From contig NZ_CP084703.1 in the NCBI RefSeq assembly GCF_020519665.1, positions 434,001 to 498,000 of the forward strand: a DNA stretch of 64,000 nucleotides, read 5' to 3'. Position numbers and translations under genes: made by a program. The stretch comes from Bacillus shivajii (GTDB taxonomy: Bacteria; Bacillota; Bacilli; Bacillales; Salisediminibacteriaceae). Under the pieces are notes generated by a model that was not told the origin of the DNA, did not search any database, and saw only the letters and a list, made by a program, of their open reading frames with translations. How positions within the stretch are numbered: the stretch's first letter is position 1; each line of letters begins with the position of its first letter. Below are positions 15,148 through 24,046 of the stretch, one piece after another.

Positions 15148-17196
15148 TTAATGAAGAAGGAGAAATTCATTTTCATCTAATCTTGCAACCACTTTTGACT
15201 CATCTTTCTTAAAAATATGTTTCCGGTTACCAACTTGAATCATTGTATCTTCGTGAGCTAAATCAATCTTAATAACTCCAGTAGCAGGTACTTTTATCAT
15301 TGTTTTCACACCAGTTGGAGAGCCAGCAGTATTTACATAGACCTCTTTCTCACCGTAGACTTCGCCCCCTACTAAAGCTCCATTTATTTGAACACTTGCT
15401 TCACTGTAAACCTCAGAATGCCATACCCCTTTTCCGAAAATGTGAATGTCGCCGCTGCTATAAATATTACTGTTTAACCCATATGATAAGGAAACCTTTG
15501 AATTTGGTTCCACAGGCGTTCGACAGAAGTCATAAAGCTCTTGTCCCTCTTCGTAGAATTTCATTAAATCGTCTAGTTTAAGAAAGCTTTCCTTATGCAA
15601 AACAACGATCCCTTTATAAAGGGTGTTTGCAAAATGTTTCCAACGTTTCTCGAGTGTATCTTGTTGTTCGTTTATTACATCTAATAACTGAACAGCATGT
15701 TTGTTAAGTGTTGGGAACTTTTGATCAATTAATACTTTCATGAGTGGGACGATCCCGTTGTTTTCCGTATATTTTGCTTGAAACGATGGATTTTTGCTTA
15801 GCTGAGAGATTGCATTAATAAGCGGGTAAAAGGTAGCTAAAAATGGCTTAAGCTTATCACCGAGCTCGGTTAATATTAAATTATTTTTCCCAGCAGTAAT
15901 TTGGCTACCAATCGAATGTTTATGAATAAAAACGGAACTTTTCGCTAGGACTGTACTTTGTATTGCACTGTTATGGATATAGATTGAACCATCGGCATCA
16001 ATGATCATCTGTTCATTGACACTACCGAAAATTTCTACATCTCCGACAAAATCGATATTTCCATTTTCAATTGATAAATCTCCACGGTGAACAAGCTTTG
16101 GCATAATAGAGACACGAACAAGCTGGCCTGTCGTTTCTACTTTCGGTCGACCAAATTCCATGGCTAAAATTTTGTTATCTTCTTCGAGAAACACAACCCC
16201 TTTTCCTGGGTTTACGATGATAGGTTGTCCATCTTTTGCTTGAATGATTTCACCAAGAACATTCATCCCGTCCTCACCTTCTGTTGGAGGTTCGATGACA
16301 CCTAGTACTTGTCCACGGTCAATAGAAGGAATATATACAGAATCTCTAAAATCGATTGTTCCATCAATTTCTTCTGTGAACAATTTCGTTTTTTCTTCAA
16401 TGTCAATTGAGAATTCAACTGTTCCGTCCATCCCGTGTTTAGGGGGAATACCGAGAGCAATGGTGTATATTCTTGGTTCACTGGTGCGGCAGGCTTTTGT
16501 GATTTCTTCTTCTTGAATTCCAATTGATACACCCATTTTTTCTAATTCGTCAAAGATATCTTTTGCTATTAGTTCGTTATTTGCTTGGCGTTTTTCTTCA
16601 ATTTCGAGTATTAGTGATTCTTGAGGAGGCTGGTCTACAAGCTGACGAATGATATAATAACCAGGTTCAACATGGAGTTGAACAACTTCCTTGTTTGCGT
16701 TAATTTTGACGGCCCATTTTGTTTCAACGCGAGTCGTCTCTAAGTCAATATATAGTTCATCTTTAGAAGTAATGTATGTTTGTAAATGAACTTTTTCGCC
16801 ATTTTTATATAACGTTGCTCCTTTTGGTACTTGGACAATCGGTTTTTTATCAGGTGTATCTTGGCAATAAATTTGTGCGTCCTTCACCCAAGCTTTCCCG
16901 TTTAAGTCAACTTTTGTATGTGTGAATACATCTGAAGGCTCATTAATTTCTTCTATTTGTTCATCATGATTTTTTAGCCAGGACTCCCATGATGGTATTC
17001 CTTCTTTAGGAGAAGGATGATCCTCTTTCTCAATGACCATCACCTTAGCTTGTTTATTCCCGAGCCCGAGAAGCTTTTTCTTGCCTTGTTCAATGATTTC
17101 TATTTCGACACCTTCTCGTGATACATTCAATTCTTTTAATGCATTTTCAATTGCTAGGTCAACGGTTTCTCCTTTGAAAATGAATTCTTCGGTCAT
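15148..17196 (-). CDS. FapA/DUF342 family protein with N-terminal Jag_N domain
   Basis: A 682-residue protein. Residues 1-52 (FIFKGETVDLAIENALKELN ... KKLLGLG) form a Jag_N module as found before KH domains of Jag/KhpB. The remainder is a DUF342 (FapA) protein with a repetitive beta-helix-like central region (VHRGDLSIENGNIDFVGDVE, GSVNEQMIIDADGSIYIHNS), an alpha-helical insert around 450-540, and a second beta region. Such proteins are linked to surface/flagellar or polarity functions, but the biochemical role is unclear. It appears monocistronic. Confidence 0.85.
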   Translation of the reverse strand: MTEEFIFKGETVDLAIENALKELNVSREGVEIEIIEQGKKKLLGLGNKQAKVMVIEKEDHPSPKEGIPSWESWLKNHDEQIEEINEPSDVFTHTKVDLNGKAWVKDAQIYCQDTPDKKPIVQVPKGATLYKNGEKVHLQTYITSKDELYIDLETTRVETKWAVKINANKEVVQLHVEPGYYIIRQLVDQPPQESLILEIEEKRQANNELIAKDIFDELEKMGVSIGIQEEEITKACRTSEPRIYTIALGIPPKHGMDGTVEFSIDIEEKTKLFTEEIDGTIDFRDSVYIPSIDRGQVLGVIEPPTEGEDGMNVLGEIIQAKDGQPIIVNPGKGVVFLEEDNKILAMEFGRPKVETTGQLVRVSIMPKLVHRGDLSIENGNIDFVGDVEIFGSVNEQMIIDADGSIYIHNSAIQSTVLAKSSVFIHKHSIGSQITAGKNNLILTELGDKLKPFLATFYPLINAISQLSKNPSFQAKYTENNGIVPLMKVLIDQKFPTLNKHAVQLLDVINEQQDTLEKRWKHFANTLYKGIVVLHKESFLKLDDLMKFYEEGQELYDFCRTPVEPNSKVSLSYGLNSNIYSSGDIHIFGKGVWHSEVYSEASVQINGALVGGEVYGEKEVYVNTAGSPTGVKTMIKVPATGVIKIDLAHEDTMIQVGNRKHIFKKDESKVVARLDENEFLLLH

Positions 17197-17449
17197 CGCT
17201 TTACACCACCTTTATGAACTAATCGCGTATAGGTATAATCATGTTTGCAGTATCCTTTAAAAAGGATGCGACTTGATTTATTGGAATGAAATATAATGTG
17301 TTATATTGAAATAATGTGTGAAGACGTTCCTTTATTTTTAAATACACAGATTCAAATCATTTCCAAACATGAACTTATAAAAAAATTTCATTTATTTGTA
17401 AAAAGAAGACCTTTAGAGGTTTTCGCAAAATAGTCGTAAACTGTTTAGG

Positions 17450-17872
17450 ATGGTGAGGAAGGTGAAAAAACAACAATTAGTTGTGATAATGGCAATCTTT
17501 ATAGGTGGAGCATTAGGTACATTATTTCGATATGCAATTAACCTACAAACAACTACTTTATTATTTCCACTAGGGACCATTATTGAAAACATAAGTGGAA
17601 GTTTATTGCTTGGATTACTAACTGGATTCATTTTAATAAAGCAAATGAATGTCATTTTAAAAGAAGCGATCGGAGTAGGGTTTTGTGGTGGCTTTACGAC
17701 GATGTCTACGTTAGCTGCAGATGCCGTCTTTCTTTTTGATGAAGGAACATTAACAACAGTAACGTTTTACATGATTGCTTCAGTAATTGGGGGAATAATC
17801 GCTGCGTTTATTGGGCTTATGCTCGGACAAAAGTTAGGGGAAGGGCATATGAAAAGAGGTGAGAGTGGATGA
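17450..17872 (+). CDS. crcB1: Fluoride channel CrcB/Fluc, subunit 1
   Basis: A 140-residue, four-helix membrane protein of the Fluc family, which exports toxic fluoride. Motifs: GGALGTLFRYAI near the N-terminus and GFCGGFTTMSTLAADA with the pore Phe/Ser region. The start is ATG 17450 or GTG 17462 (GTGAAAAAACAA); RBS evidence is weak for both. It overlaps the next crcB by 4 bp (ATGA), as expected for heterodimeric Fluc pairs. I looked for a fluoride riboswitch upstream and did not find the consensus. Confidence 0.9.
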   Translation: MVRKVKKQQLVVIMAIFIGGALGTLFRYAINLQTTTLLFPLGTIIENISGSLLLGLLTGFILIKQMNVILKEAIGVGFCGGFTTMSTLAADAVFLFDEGTLTTVTFYMIASVIGGIIAAFIGLMLGQKLGEGHMKRGESG

Positions 17873-18264
17873 ATATTGTCCTTGTTGCATTAGGTGGTGG
17901 TCTTGGTGCTGTTGCTCGTTATTTGTTAGGTGTTTGGATAAAGGAGCATACAAAGCAACGTTCAATTCCAACAGCGATGCTTTATGTAAACATATTAGGT
18001 TCTCTTGGTCTTGGTGTCTTTTTTGCGCTTGGTTACAGGTCAATTCCATTTTTAGAGTCTGGTATTTATGATGAATGGGCATTTTTATTCATCGGACTCG
18101 GATTCTTCGGAGCATTTACGACGTTTTCAACGTTTAGTGTCGAGGCGATTACATTAGCTCAGAAAAAGAAGTGGAAGCCGCTTATTTTATACATAACTTA
18201 CTCAATTGTGGGAAGTACGCTGGCGTTTATTATTGGATTATATTTATTTATTTGGCTCTGTTAA
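17869..18264 (+). CDS. crcB2: Fluoride channel CrcB/Fluc, subunit 2
   Basis: A 131-residue partner of the preceding protein. It has GGGLGAVARYLLGVW near the start and GFFGAFTTFSTFSVEAI, the Fluc pore signature with the Phe-box. Four hydrophobic segments are present. Translation is coupled to crcB1 through an ATGA overlap after AAAAGAGGTGAGAG. Two-gene crcB pairs in Firmicutes form dual-topology-split heterodimers, so the products probably assemble together. Confidence 0.92.
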   Translation: MNIVLVALGGGLGAVARYLLGVWIKEHTKQRSIPTAMLYVNILGSLGLGVFFALGYRSIPFLESGIYDEWAFLFIGLGFFGAFTTFSTFSVEAITLAQKKKWKPLILYITYSIVGSTLAFIIGLYLFIWLC

Positions 18265-18279
18265 CTTTCATTGTTGATT

Positions 18280-18560
18280 TTCAAAAATCACGAGACGCCT
18301 GCGACGAGCATCAGCTTCACGAACTTCCACAAGGACTGCCTCTTTCTCTACTAGTATGGCTCTGTTGTTTATCCGTCGAAGCAACTCGAAGCTTACTCGT
18401 GATGTAAACGCTCGTTGGTGACTTCGACGTTCCCACAGGACGTGGGGGTTTTAGTCGAAGTTCTATTGTATCGAGTTGTCTCGACGGAAAGGATGTCCTA
18501 ATGCCGGGCATGCCACAGGACGTGGCGCTTGTGCCTAGAGGTGCAAGCGAGTGTATTTTT
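18280..18560. repeat. Dispersed intergenic repeat block
   Basis: Non-coding and GC-richer than its surroundings. It opens with GCTCTGTTAACTTTC...GTTGATTTT, a string also seen at about 50361-50405. It carries CGCCTGCGACGAGCAT, CTCGACGGAAAGGATGTCC and CCACAGGACGTGGCG modules shared with 11640-11690 and 2300-2420. Frames through it are not genes. Confidence 0.65.
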
Positions 18561-18601
18561 GTAAAATCAACATTAGCTTTTAACAAAGTCATTTATTTTA
18601 G

Positions 18602-18640
18602 AAAAAAGAAGTTGTCCAAAGGAGACAACTTCTTTTTTGG
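18602..18640. terminator. Hairpin terminator downstream of the crcB pair
   Basis: Stem AAAAAAGAAGTTGTC / GACAACTTCTTTTTT with a short AAAGGA-containing loop. It is A-tract and T-tract flanked, so usable from both sides. Confidence 0.8.
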
Positions 18641-18930
18641 GCAGTTTTGGTACTGTATCATAGGGATGCTTTTGTTTTATTCTCTAAAAATTGTTTGTTT
18701 GCCTATATCGATGATTGATTTCTGTTCCTCCACATCCTGTAATGAGAGAAGAGATTGTACTTTTAGTTCCCAAACAACCTTTGTACTATGGATACTGCAT
18801 TATTTTAGGACATGATTGTAATATGTCCACTTGTAGCGATTTAGAAACTACGATATAGCGATGTAAAGATAAGTATCGCCCTTCATCTTATGGATACTCT
18901 AGAAAGTGAAGGAGATCGAAGTTATAAGAA
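18641..18930. other. Intergenic DNA without recognised features
   Basis: About 290 bp of AT-rich sequence between the terminator and the control region of the YfcC-IadA operon. I see no gene with an RBS, no RNA motif and no repeat shared with other parts of the window. Confidence 0.5.
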
Positions 18931-18936
18931 AAGTTC

Positions 18937-18952
18937 AGGTAAAGTTTTGCCT
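18937..18952. promoter_or_regulatory. Candidate upstream activator site for the YfcC-IadA operon
   Basis: AGGTAAAGTTTTGCCT is an imperfect palindrome (AGGnAAAnnTTTnCCT) about 40 bp upstream of the sigma-54-type promoter. Position and dyad symmetry fit an enhancer-binding protein site; two more GGTAAAG strings follow at 18963 and 18975. Confidence 0.4.
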
Positions 18953-18992
18953 AAGTTTGAGAGGTAAAGCTAGGGTAAAGTTAGATAATAAC

Positions 18993-19008
18993 TTGGCATG
19001 AAAGTTGC
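18993..19008 (+). promoter_or_regulatory. Sigma-54 (-24/-12) promoter for the YfcC-IadA operon
   Basis: TTGGCATGAAAGTTGC has the exact TGGCA-N6-TTGC spacing (15 nt from TGG to TTGC) of sigma-54 promoters, 45 bp before the ATG. It has the same layout as the promoter seen upstream of rocA. Confidence 0.7.
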
Positions 19009-19053
19009 GTTTAATATTTTGTGAAGAATAATGAAAAAAGGAGGAAATAGTGA

Positions 19054-20553
19054 ATGGAAGAGAATACAAAGAAAAAAGGTATTGAAATGCCACATACATA
19101 CGTGATCATCTTTTTTGTCGTTTTGTTTGCAGCATTACTTACTTACCTTGTGCCGGCAGGATCATTCGAAACGGAAGAAATTACTTACACTAGTGGTGAG
19201 GTTGAAGAAACGAGAACCGTATTAATTCCAGAAAGCTTCACGATAGACGAAGAAGTTGGTACACCAGGGACGAGCCTCTTTGAGCCAGGTGGGGGAATTG
19301 GAATTTTAAATTACGTTTTTGAAGGTCTTGTTTCAGGAAGTAAATGGGGGTCCGCTGTAGGGGTCGTTGCGTTTATCTTAATCATTGGCGGTGCTTTTGG
19401 AATTATTATGCGTACACGTGCGATTGAAGAAGGGATCCTTTCCGTTATTGACCATACGAAAGGAAAAGAGGCTCTCATTATTCCGGTTATGTTTTTCATG
19501 TTTTCTCTTGGTGGTGCTGTGTTTGGAATGGGAGAAGAAGCAATTGCTTTTGCAATGATTCTAGTTCCTCTCGTTGTCGCTCTTGGCTATAATGCGATTG
19601 TGGGAGTGATGATCACTTATGTGGCCACACAAATTGGATTTGCTACATCATGGATGAATCCATTCGGGGTAGCGATTGCTCAAGGAGTTGCTGATGTCCC
19701 GGTTCTTTCGGGAGCGCCATTTCGAATCGTAATGTGGCTTGTGTTTACTGCAGTAGGCACCCTTTATACGTGGAAATATGCCAATAAAATCCGAAAAGAT
19801 CCATCACGTTCGTTATCATATCAATCAGATGAGTATTTCAGAAAAGAATATGAAAAGAAAGACATAAAGGTAAACTTTACAAAAGGACATGCTCTCGTCA
19901 TCTTGACAGTTGTAGCAGGGGTGGCATGGATTATATGGGGGGTTGTCCAGCACGCTTATTATATTCCGGAAATTGCTAGTCAGTTCTTTACGATTGGTTT
20001 AGTAGCTGGGATTATCGGTGTCATCTTTAAACTAAATAATATGCGGGTTAACGATATTGCAGAAGGATTTGCACAAGGTGCGAAAGATTTAGTTCCAGCA
20101 GCTCTCGTTGTAGGGATGGCAAAGGGGATCGTGATTATCCTCGGTGGAGATGATCCAGCTACTGCTTCGGTATTAAATACAGTTCTTTACTCTGCTGGCC
20201 AATTGTTTAATGACATGCCAGAAGTCATTTCAGCAAGTTTAATGCTCGTGTTCCAGTCTGTTTTCAATTTCTTTGTCGTATCAGGATCTGGACAAGCGGC
20301 GTTAACAATGCCTTTAATGGCACCTTTAGCAGATATGTCAGGCGTAGAACGACAAATTGCTGTTTTAGCGTATCAGCTAGGTGACGGGTTAACAAATATT
20401 ATCGTTCCTACTTCGGCTGCGTTAATGGGAACACTAGGTGCTGCTCGAATAGATTGGGGAATCTGGTTTAAGTTCATTATTAAATTTCAATTGTTAATTT
20501 TTGCACTTGCGATTACCTTTATGGTTATTGCTGTTTTAATTAATCTACACTAA
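19054..20553 (+). CDS. YfcC/DcuC-family membrane transporter
   Basis: A 499-residue protein of the YfcC (C4-dicarboxylate carrier/arginine-related) family with about 11-12 hydrophobic segments. Visible family features are MPHTYVIIFFVVLFAALLTY, LVPAGSF near residue 30, GGAFGIIMRT, MFSLGGAVFGMGEEAI, and GDGLTNIIVPTSAALMG near the C-terminus. It precedes an isoaspartyl dipeptidase by 32 bp, so it probably imports a peptide or amino-acid-derived substrate of that enzyme. RBS AAAAGGAGGAAATAGTGA. Exact substrate unknown. Confidence 0.88.
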   Translation: MEENTKKKGIEMPHTYVIIFFVVLFAALLTYLVPAGSFETEEITYTSGEVEETRTVLIPESFTIDEEVGTPGTSLFEPGGGIGILNYVFEGLVSGSKWGSAVGVVAFILIIGGAFGIIMRTRAIEEGILSVIDHTKGKEALIIPVMFFMFSLGGAVFGMGEEAIAFAMILVPLVVALGYNAIVGVMITYVATQIGFATSWMNPFGVAIAQGVADVPVLSGAPFRIVMWLVFTAVGTLYTWKYANKIRKDPSRSLSYQSDEYFRKEYEKKDIKVNFTKGHALVILTVVAGVAWIIWGVVQHAYYIPEIASQFFTIGLVAGIIGVIFKLNNMRVNDIAEGFAQGAKDLVPAALVVGMAKGIVIILGGDDPATASVLNTVLYSAGQLFNDMPEVISASLMLVFQSVFNFFVVSGSGQAALTMPLMAPLADMSGVERQIAVLAYQLGDGLTNIIVPTSAALMGTLGAARIDWGIWFKFIIKFQLLIFALAITFMVIAVLINLH

Positions 20554-20585
20554 ATTCGTAACAAATTAATAGGAGGAATCATTTT

Positions 20586-21761
20586 TTGTTAACACTGATA
20601 AAAAATGCACATGTATATGCTCCAACCAATCTTGGAGTCAAAGATGTACTGATTGCAGACAAGCGAATTGCAAAAATTGCTGAACATATTGATGTACCTG
20701 AAGGATGGGATTGGGTAAAAGTCATCGCTGGAGAGGGGAAAGTGCTTGTTCCAGGATTTATTGATGGACATGTTCATATTACAGGAGGTGGAGGTGAGGG
20801 GAGTTTTCATACTCGTACTCCTGAACTTTTACTAACTGATGCTACAACAAGTGGTGTGACAACTGTCGTAGGTGTGATTGGAACTGACGGGACGACGAGG
20901 ACAATGGCTAGTCTTGTTGCTAAGGCAAGGGCTTTGAAAGAGGAAGGTATATCGTGTTATGTGCATACAGGTTCCTATCAAATTCCCGTTCGTACTTTAA
21001 CAGGTAAAATTGAAGATGATTTGATTTTTACAGACGTGATTATCGGAGCGGGGGAAATAGCGATTGCTGACCATCGCTCTTCGCAACCAACAGAAAAGGA
21101 GCTTGCACGGATAGCTTCCGAGGCACGTATTGGTGGGATGCTCTCAGGAAAGAAAGGAGTAGTCAACATTCACCTTGGAGATGGTTCTGATGGGCTTTCT
21201 CTTATTAAAAAGGTGATCGAAGAAACGAATATACCAATTGAACAATTTTATCCAACTCATATTAATCGAAATCCTTATTTGTTTGAGCAGGGGATCGAAT
21301 TTGCGAAAAAGGGAGGCTTTGTTGATTTTACAACAAGTACCGTTCCGAAGTTTCTAGAGGAAGGGGAAGTAAAAAGCAGTAAAGCTTTAAAACGTATGCT
21401 AGACGCTGGTGTGCCGATTGAACAAATGACATTTACTTCAGATGCGCAAGGAAGTTTACCTGACTTTAATCAAAATGGACGTCTTATCGGGTTAAAAGTA
21501 GGAAAGATTCACTCCCTCTACGAAGCTTTTGTCGAAGCCGTTGAAGATGAGGGTCTTGATTTAGCTGACGTACTTAAGGTAATTACAATTAATCCAGCTA
21601 GAATTCTTGGTCTAACAGGTAAAGGTGAAATTACTGAGGGGAATGATGCTGATCTCTTATTATTAGACGAACATTCACTAGAAATAGAGAAAGTGTATGC
21701 TTTAGGTCAGTTGATGGTTAATGAAGGGAGACCAATTGTTAAAGGGACATTCGAAACATAA
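20586..21761 (+). CDS. iadA: Beta-aspartyl (isoaspartyl) dipeptidase
   Basis: A 391-residue amidohydrolase that cleaves beta-aspartyl dipeptides, products of damaged-protein breakdown. The metal motif is VPGFIDGHVHITGGGGEGSF. A second His-containing segment is FYPTHINRN, and the catalytic Asp lies in MTFTSDAQGSLP. The start is TTG, chosen because AGGAGGAATCATTTT precedes it at the right distance and the protein begins as in the family. It is co-transcribed with the upstream YfcC transporter and followed by a terminator. Confidence 0.93.
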   Translation: MLTLIKNAHVYAPTNLGVKDVLIADKRIAKIAEHIDVPEGWDWVKVIAGEGKVLVPGFIDGHVHITGGGGEGSFHTRTPELLLTDATTSGVTTVVGVIGTDGTTRTMASLVAKARALKEEGISCYVHTGSYQIPVRTLTGKIEDDLIFTDVIIGAGEIAIADHRSSQPTEKELARIASEARIGGMLSGKKGVVNIHLGDGSDGLSLIKKVIEETNIPIEQFYPTHINRNPYLFEQGIEFAKKGGFVDFTTSTVPKFLEEGEVKSSKALKRMLDAGVPIEQMTFTSDAQGSLPDFNQNGRLIGLKVGKIHSLYEAFVEAVEDEGLDLADVLKVITINPARILGLTGKGEITEGNDADLLLLDEHSLEIEKVYALGQLMVNEGRPIVKGTFET

Positions 21762-21781
21762 TAAAAAAGTAGCATAAGAAA

Positions 21782-21816
21782 AAAAGGAGCTTGATTTTCC
21801 AATCCAAGCTCCTTTT
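21782..21816. terminator. Bidirectional terminator between iadA and the BCCT gene
   Basis: Perfect stem AAAAGGAGCTTG / CAAGCTCCTTTT with an 11-nt loop, between convergent genes. Confidence 0.85.
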
Positions 21817-21820
21817 AAAG

Positions 21821-23722
21821 TTACTTCTCTTTTTTATTGTTTTTCTCCTTGTCAGAAGAAGTTTCTTCTTTCTCATTAGATGGCTCGAGGTCTCCACTTA
21901 GTTGATCTTCAAGGTCATCACGTAAGTCATCATAAACTTTTTCTTTGAACTCTTCATACATTTCTTCTTTCATATCATCGTATACTTCTTCTTTCACTTG
22001 TTCATATACTTCTTCTTTCATATCATCATACACTTCATCTTTTACTTGTTCATAAACATCGTCTTTCATATCATCGTACACTTCTTCTTTCACTTGTTCG
22101 TATACATCTTCTTTCATGTCGTCATACACTTTCTCTTTCATCGTATCATACATATCGCCATATACTTCTTCTTTCACTTTTTTCGTTTGTCGACGTCTGA
22201 AAAGTTTCTGTTCGCTTCGTAAGTCTTTACCCATCATAAAGATTAACGAGAACAGCATGACGATCATGATCATCGCAAAAGGAAGCGCTGCAACAATGGA
22301 AGCCGTTTGTAAACCAGTCAAACCACCGCTTAATAATAATACACTTGCAGTACCAGCGATCAAGAAGCCCCAAATCACTTTTACGGAAAGCTTTGGATTT
22401 AAGCTTCCATCACTTGTCATTGCTCCTAATACATAAGAGGCAGAGTCAGCAGATGTAATAAAGAAGATAATAATGAGGAGTACAGCTAAAATGCTCATGA
22501 TAATCCCCATTACCCCAAATTCACTTAACATCACAAACAATGCAACTTCAACATTATTTACGACAAGGTCACCAATGCGGTCATTCCCTTGAAGGATCAT
22601 ATCAAGTGCAGTTCCTCCAAAAGCAGTAAACCAAATGACTGCAAGAAGAGAAGGGACGATTAAAACTCCAGCTACGAATTCACGAATCGTTCGTCCGCGT
22701 GAAATACGTGCGATAAAGATTCCCATAAATGGTGCCCATGATATGTGCCATGCCCAGAAGAAGATGGTGTACATTCCTAACCATTCACCGTCACCAAATG
22801 GGTTTAAATCTAAGCTCATTTGGGTCACATTTGCTAAATAACCGCCAATAGTCGTTACAATACTTTCTGCAATAAACAGCGTTGGACCCGCGATTATGAC
22901 AAACACGAGTAGAATCGAAGCAACTGTTAAGTTAATAACACTTAATATTCGTATCCCTTTATTAATTCCTGAAGCCGCAGAGAAAATAAATAATACTGTC
23001 ACGATCGCAATGATAGTTAATTGCGTAAACGCGTTATTTGGGATCGTTCCTGTTAAATGTGAAAGTCCCCCTGTAATTTGTAATGCACTTAAACCGAATG
23101 TCGTTGCAACCCCCGTTGACGTTGCAAGGACTGCAAGTGTATCAATCCCTTTTCCAAACGGTCCGTATATTCTATCTCCTAATAGTGGCTGGAACGCAGA
23201 GCTAATTAAAGCTGGTTGGTCTTTTCTAAATTGAACGTAGGCTAAGGTGAGTGCAACGAGTGAAAAGATTGCCCATGGATGTAATGCCCAATGGAAAACA
23301 GCGTAGCGTAGACCGACATTCGCTTTGACTTCATCACTTTCAAGTATGTAGTCAGGGTGTGGATCTAAGTAATACAGTGCTGGTTCAGCAACCCCCCAGA
23401 ACACAAACCCAACACCAATACCAGCAGAAAAAAGCATCCCGATCCAAGTATAAAATTTATATTCAGGCTTTTCATCGGATTTACCGAGCTTTAAGCGTCC
23501 AAAAGGACTGACTGCTAGGAAAATAACAAAGGCAATAAAAAGTGCTGTACATAACATATAAAACCAGCCAAAGTTATTTAATGTGGATGCTAATGCAGAA
23601 TCTGATACAGCTTGGAGTGATTCAGGTCCAATAGCACCCCAAAGGACGAATAAAGCAACGAGTGTGGCTGAAATATAAAAGACGATACTCGGCTTTTTCG
23701 TTTCGTATTCGAATTTCTTCAT
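21821..23722 (-). CDS. BCCT family betaine/choline transporter with repetitive C-terminal tail
   Basis: A 633-residue Na+-coupled compatible-solute importer (OpuD/BetP-like). The 12-TM core spans about residues 15-500; the substrate-pocket segment WAWHISWAPFMGIFIARISR and the GRTIREF motif are intact. Residues 524-603 form ten consecutive octapeptides of type VYDDMKEE / VYEQVKEE, very acidic and predicted helical, followed by a polar Ser/Glu/Lys end. BetP-type carriers use their cytosolic C-terminal helix as an osmosensor, so the tail may regulate activity (inference). Substrate between betaine, choline or carnitine is undecided. Confidence 0.93.
   Translation of the reverse strand: MKKFEYETKKPSIVFYISATLVALFVLWGAIGPESLQAVSDSALASTLNNFGWFYMLCTALFIAFVIFLAVSPFGRLKLGKSDEKPEYKFYTWIGMLFSAGIGVGFVFWGVAEPALYYLDPHPDYILESDEVKANVGLRYAVFHWALHPWAIFSLVALTLAYVQFRKDQPALISSAFQPLLGDRIYGPFGKGIDTLAVLATSTGVATTFGLSALQITGGLSHLTGTIPNNAFTQLTIIAIVTVLFIFSAASGINKGIRILSVINLTVASILLVFVIIAGPTLFIAESIVTTIGGYLANVTQMSLDLNPFGDGEWLGMYTIFFWAWHISWAPFMGIFIARISRGRTIREFVAGVLIVPSLLAVIWFTAFGGTALDMILQGNDRIGDLVVNNVEVALFVMLSEFGVMGIIMSILAVLLIIIFFITSADSASYVLGAMTSDGSLNPKLSVKVIWGFLIAGTASVLLLSGGLTGLQTASIVAALPFAMIMIVMLFSLIFMMGKDLRSEQKLFRRRQTKKVKEEVYGDMYDTMKEKVYDDMKEDVYEQVKEEVYDDMKDDVYEQVKDEVYDDMKEEVYEQVKEEVYDDMKEEMYEEFKEKVYDDLRDDLEDQLSGDLEPSNEKEETSSDKEKNNKKEK
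21914..22153 (-). repeat. In-gene tandem repeat, ten 24-bp units (octapeptide tail)
   Basis: Encodes ten 8-residue units in the C-terminal tail of the BCCT transporter. Units alternate between VYDDMK-acidic-acidic and VYEQVK-acidic-acidic types, giving a 48-bp super-period over six of them. The edge units (MYDTMKEK, MYEEFKEK, VYDDLRDD) are more diverged. Confidence 0.9.
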
Positions 23723-24046
23723 TGATAAAGTTCATCCGCTTTTTAATCGGGGCGGATGGCCTCCTCTCTAAAATTATGTAATGACTTCTTTCTCATGATG
23801 TTTTCCTAGTCTTACTTTTTATAGGAAACATAGGTTATGATAAATTGATTTTCCCACTTTGTCTAGAAAATGTAACGAATTGTCATAAATTTTGGCAAAA
23901 ATCATCGGGGTTAGTATGTGTAGAACACAACTTCTTATGTAAGGGAAGAAAGGGTGTAACTCACACTGAGACAATTTTCATGTCAACCAATTCATTTTTA
24001 GCAGAGTGAGATTACATCACATTGTATTTTGGTGAGTAATTATTTA
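23723..24046. other. Intergenic region upstream of the BCCT gene
   Basis: About 320 bp that must contain the BCCT promoter on the minus strand and the end of the flavoprotein transcript. I see no gene, no clear terminator and no repeat. Confidence 0.5.

Noticed and set aside
17200-17450. Fluoride riboswitch upstream of the crcB pair
   Set aside because: I looked for the conserved pseudoknot sequences and did not find them.
18317-18592. 91-codon minus-strand frame
   Set aside because: Falls in a dispersed repeat block and has no credible start.
21914-22153. CRISPR-like array
   Set aside because: The regular 24-bp units are in-frame coding repeats of the BCCT transporter, without spacers.
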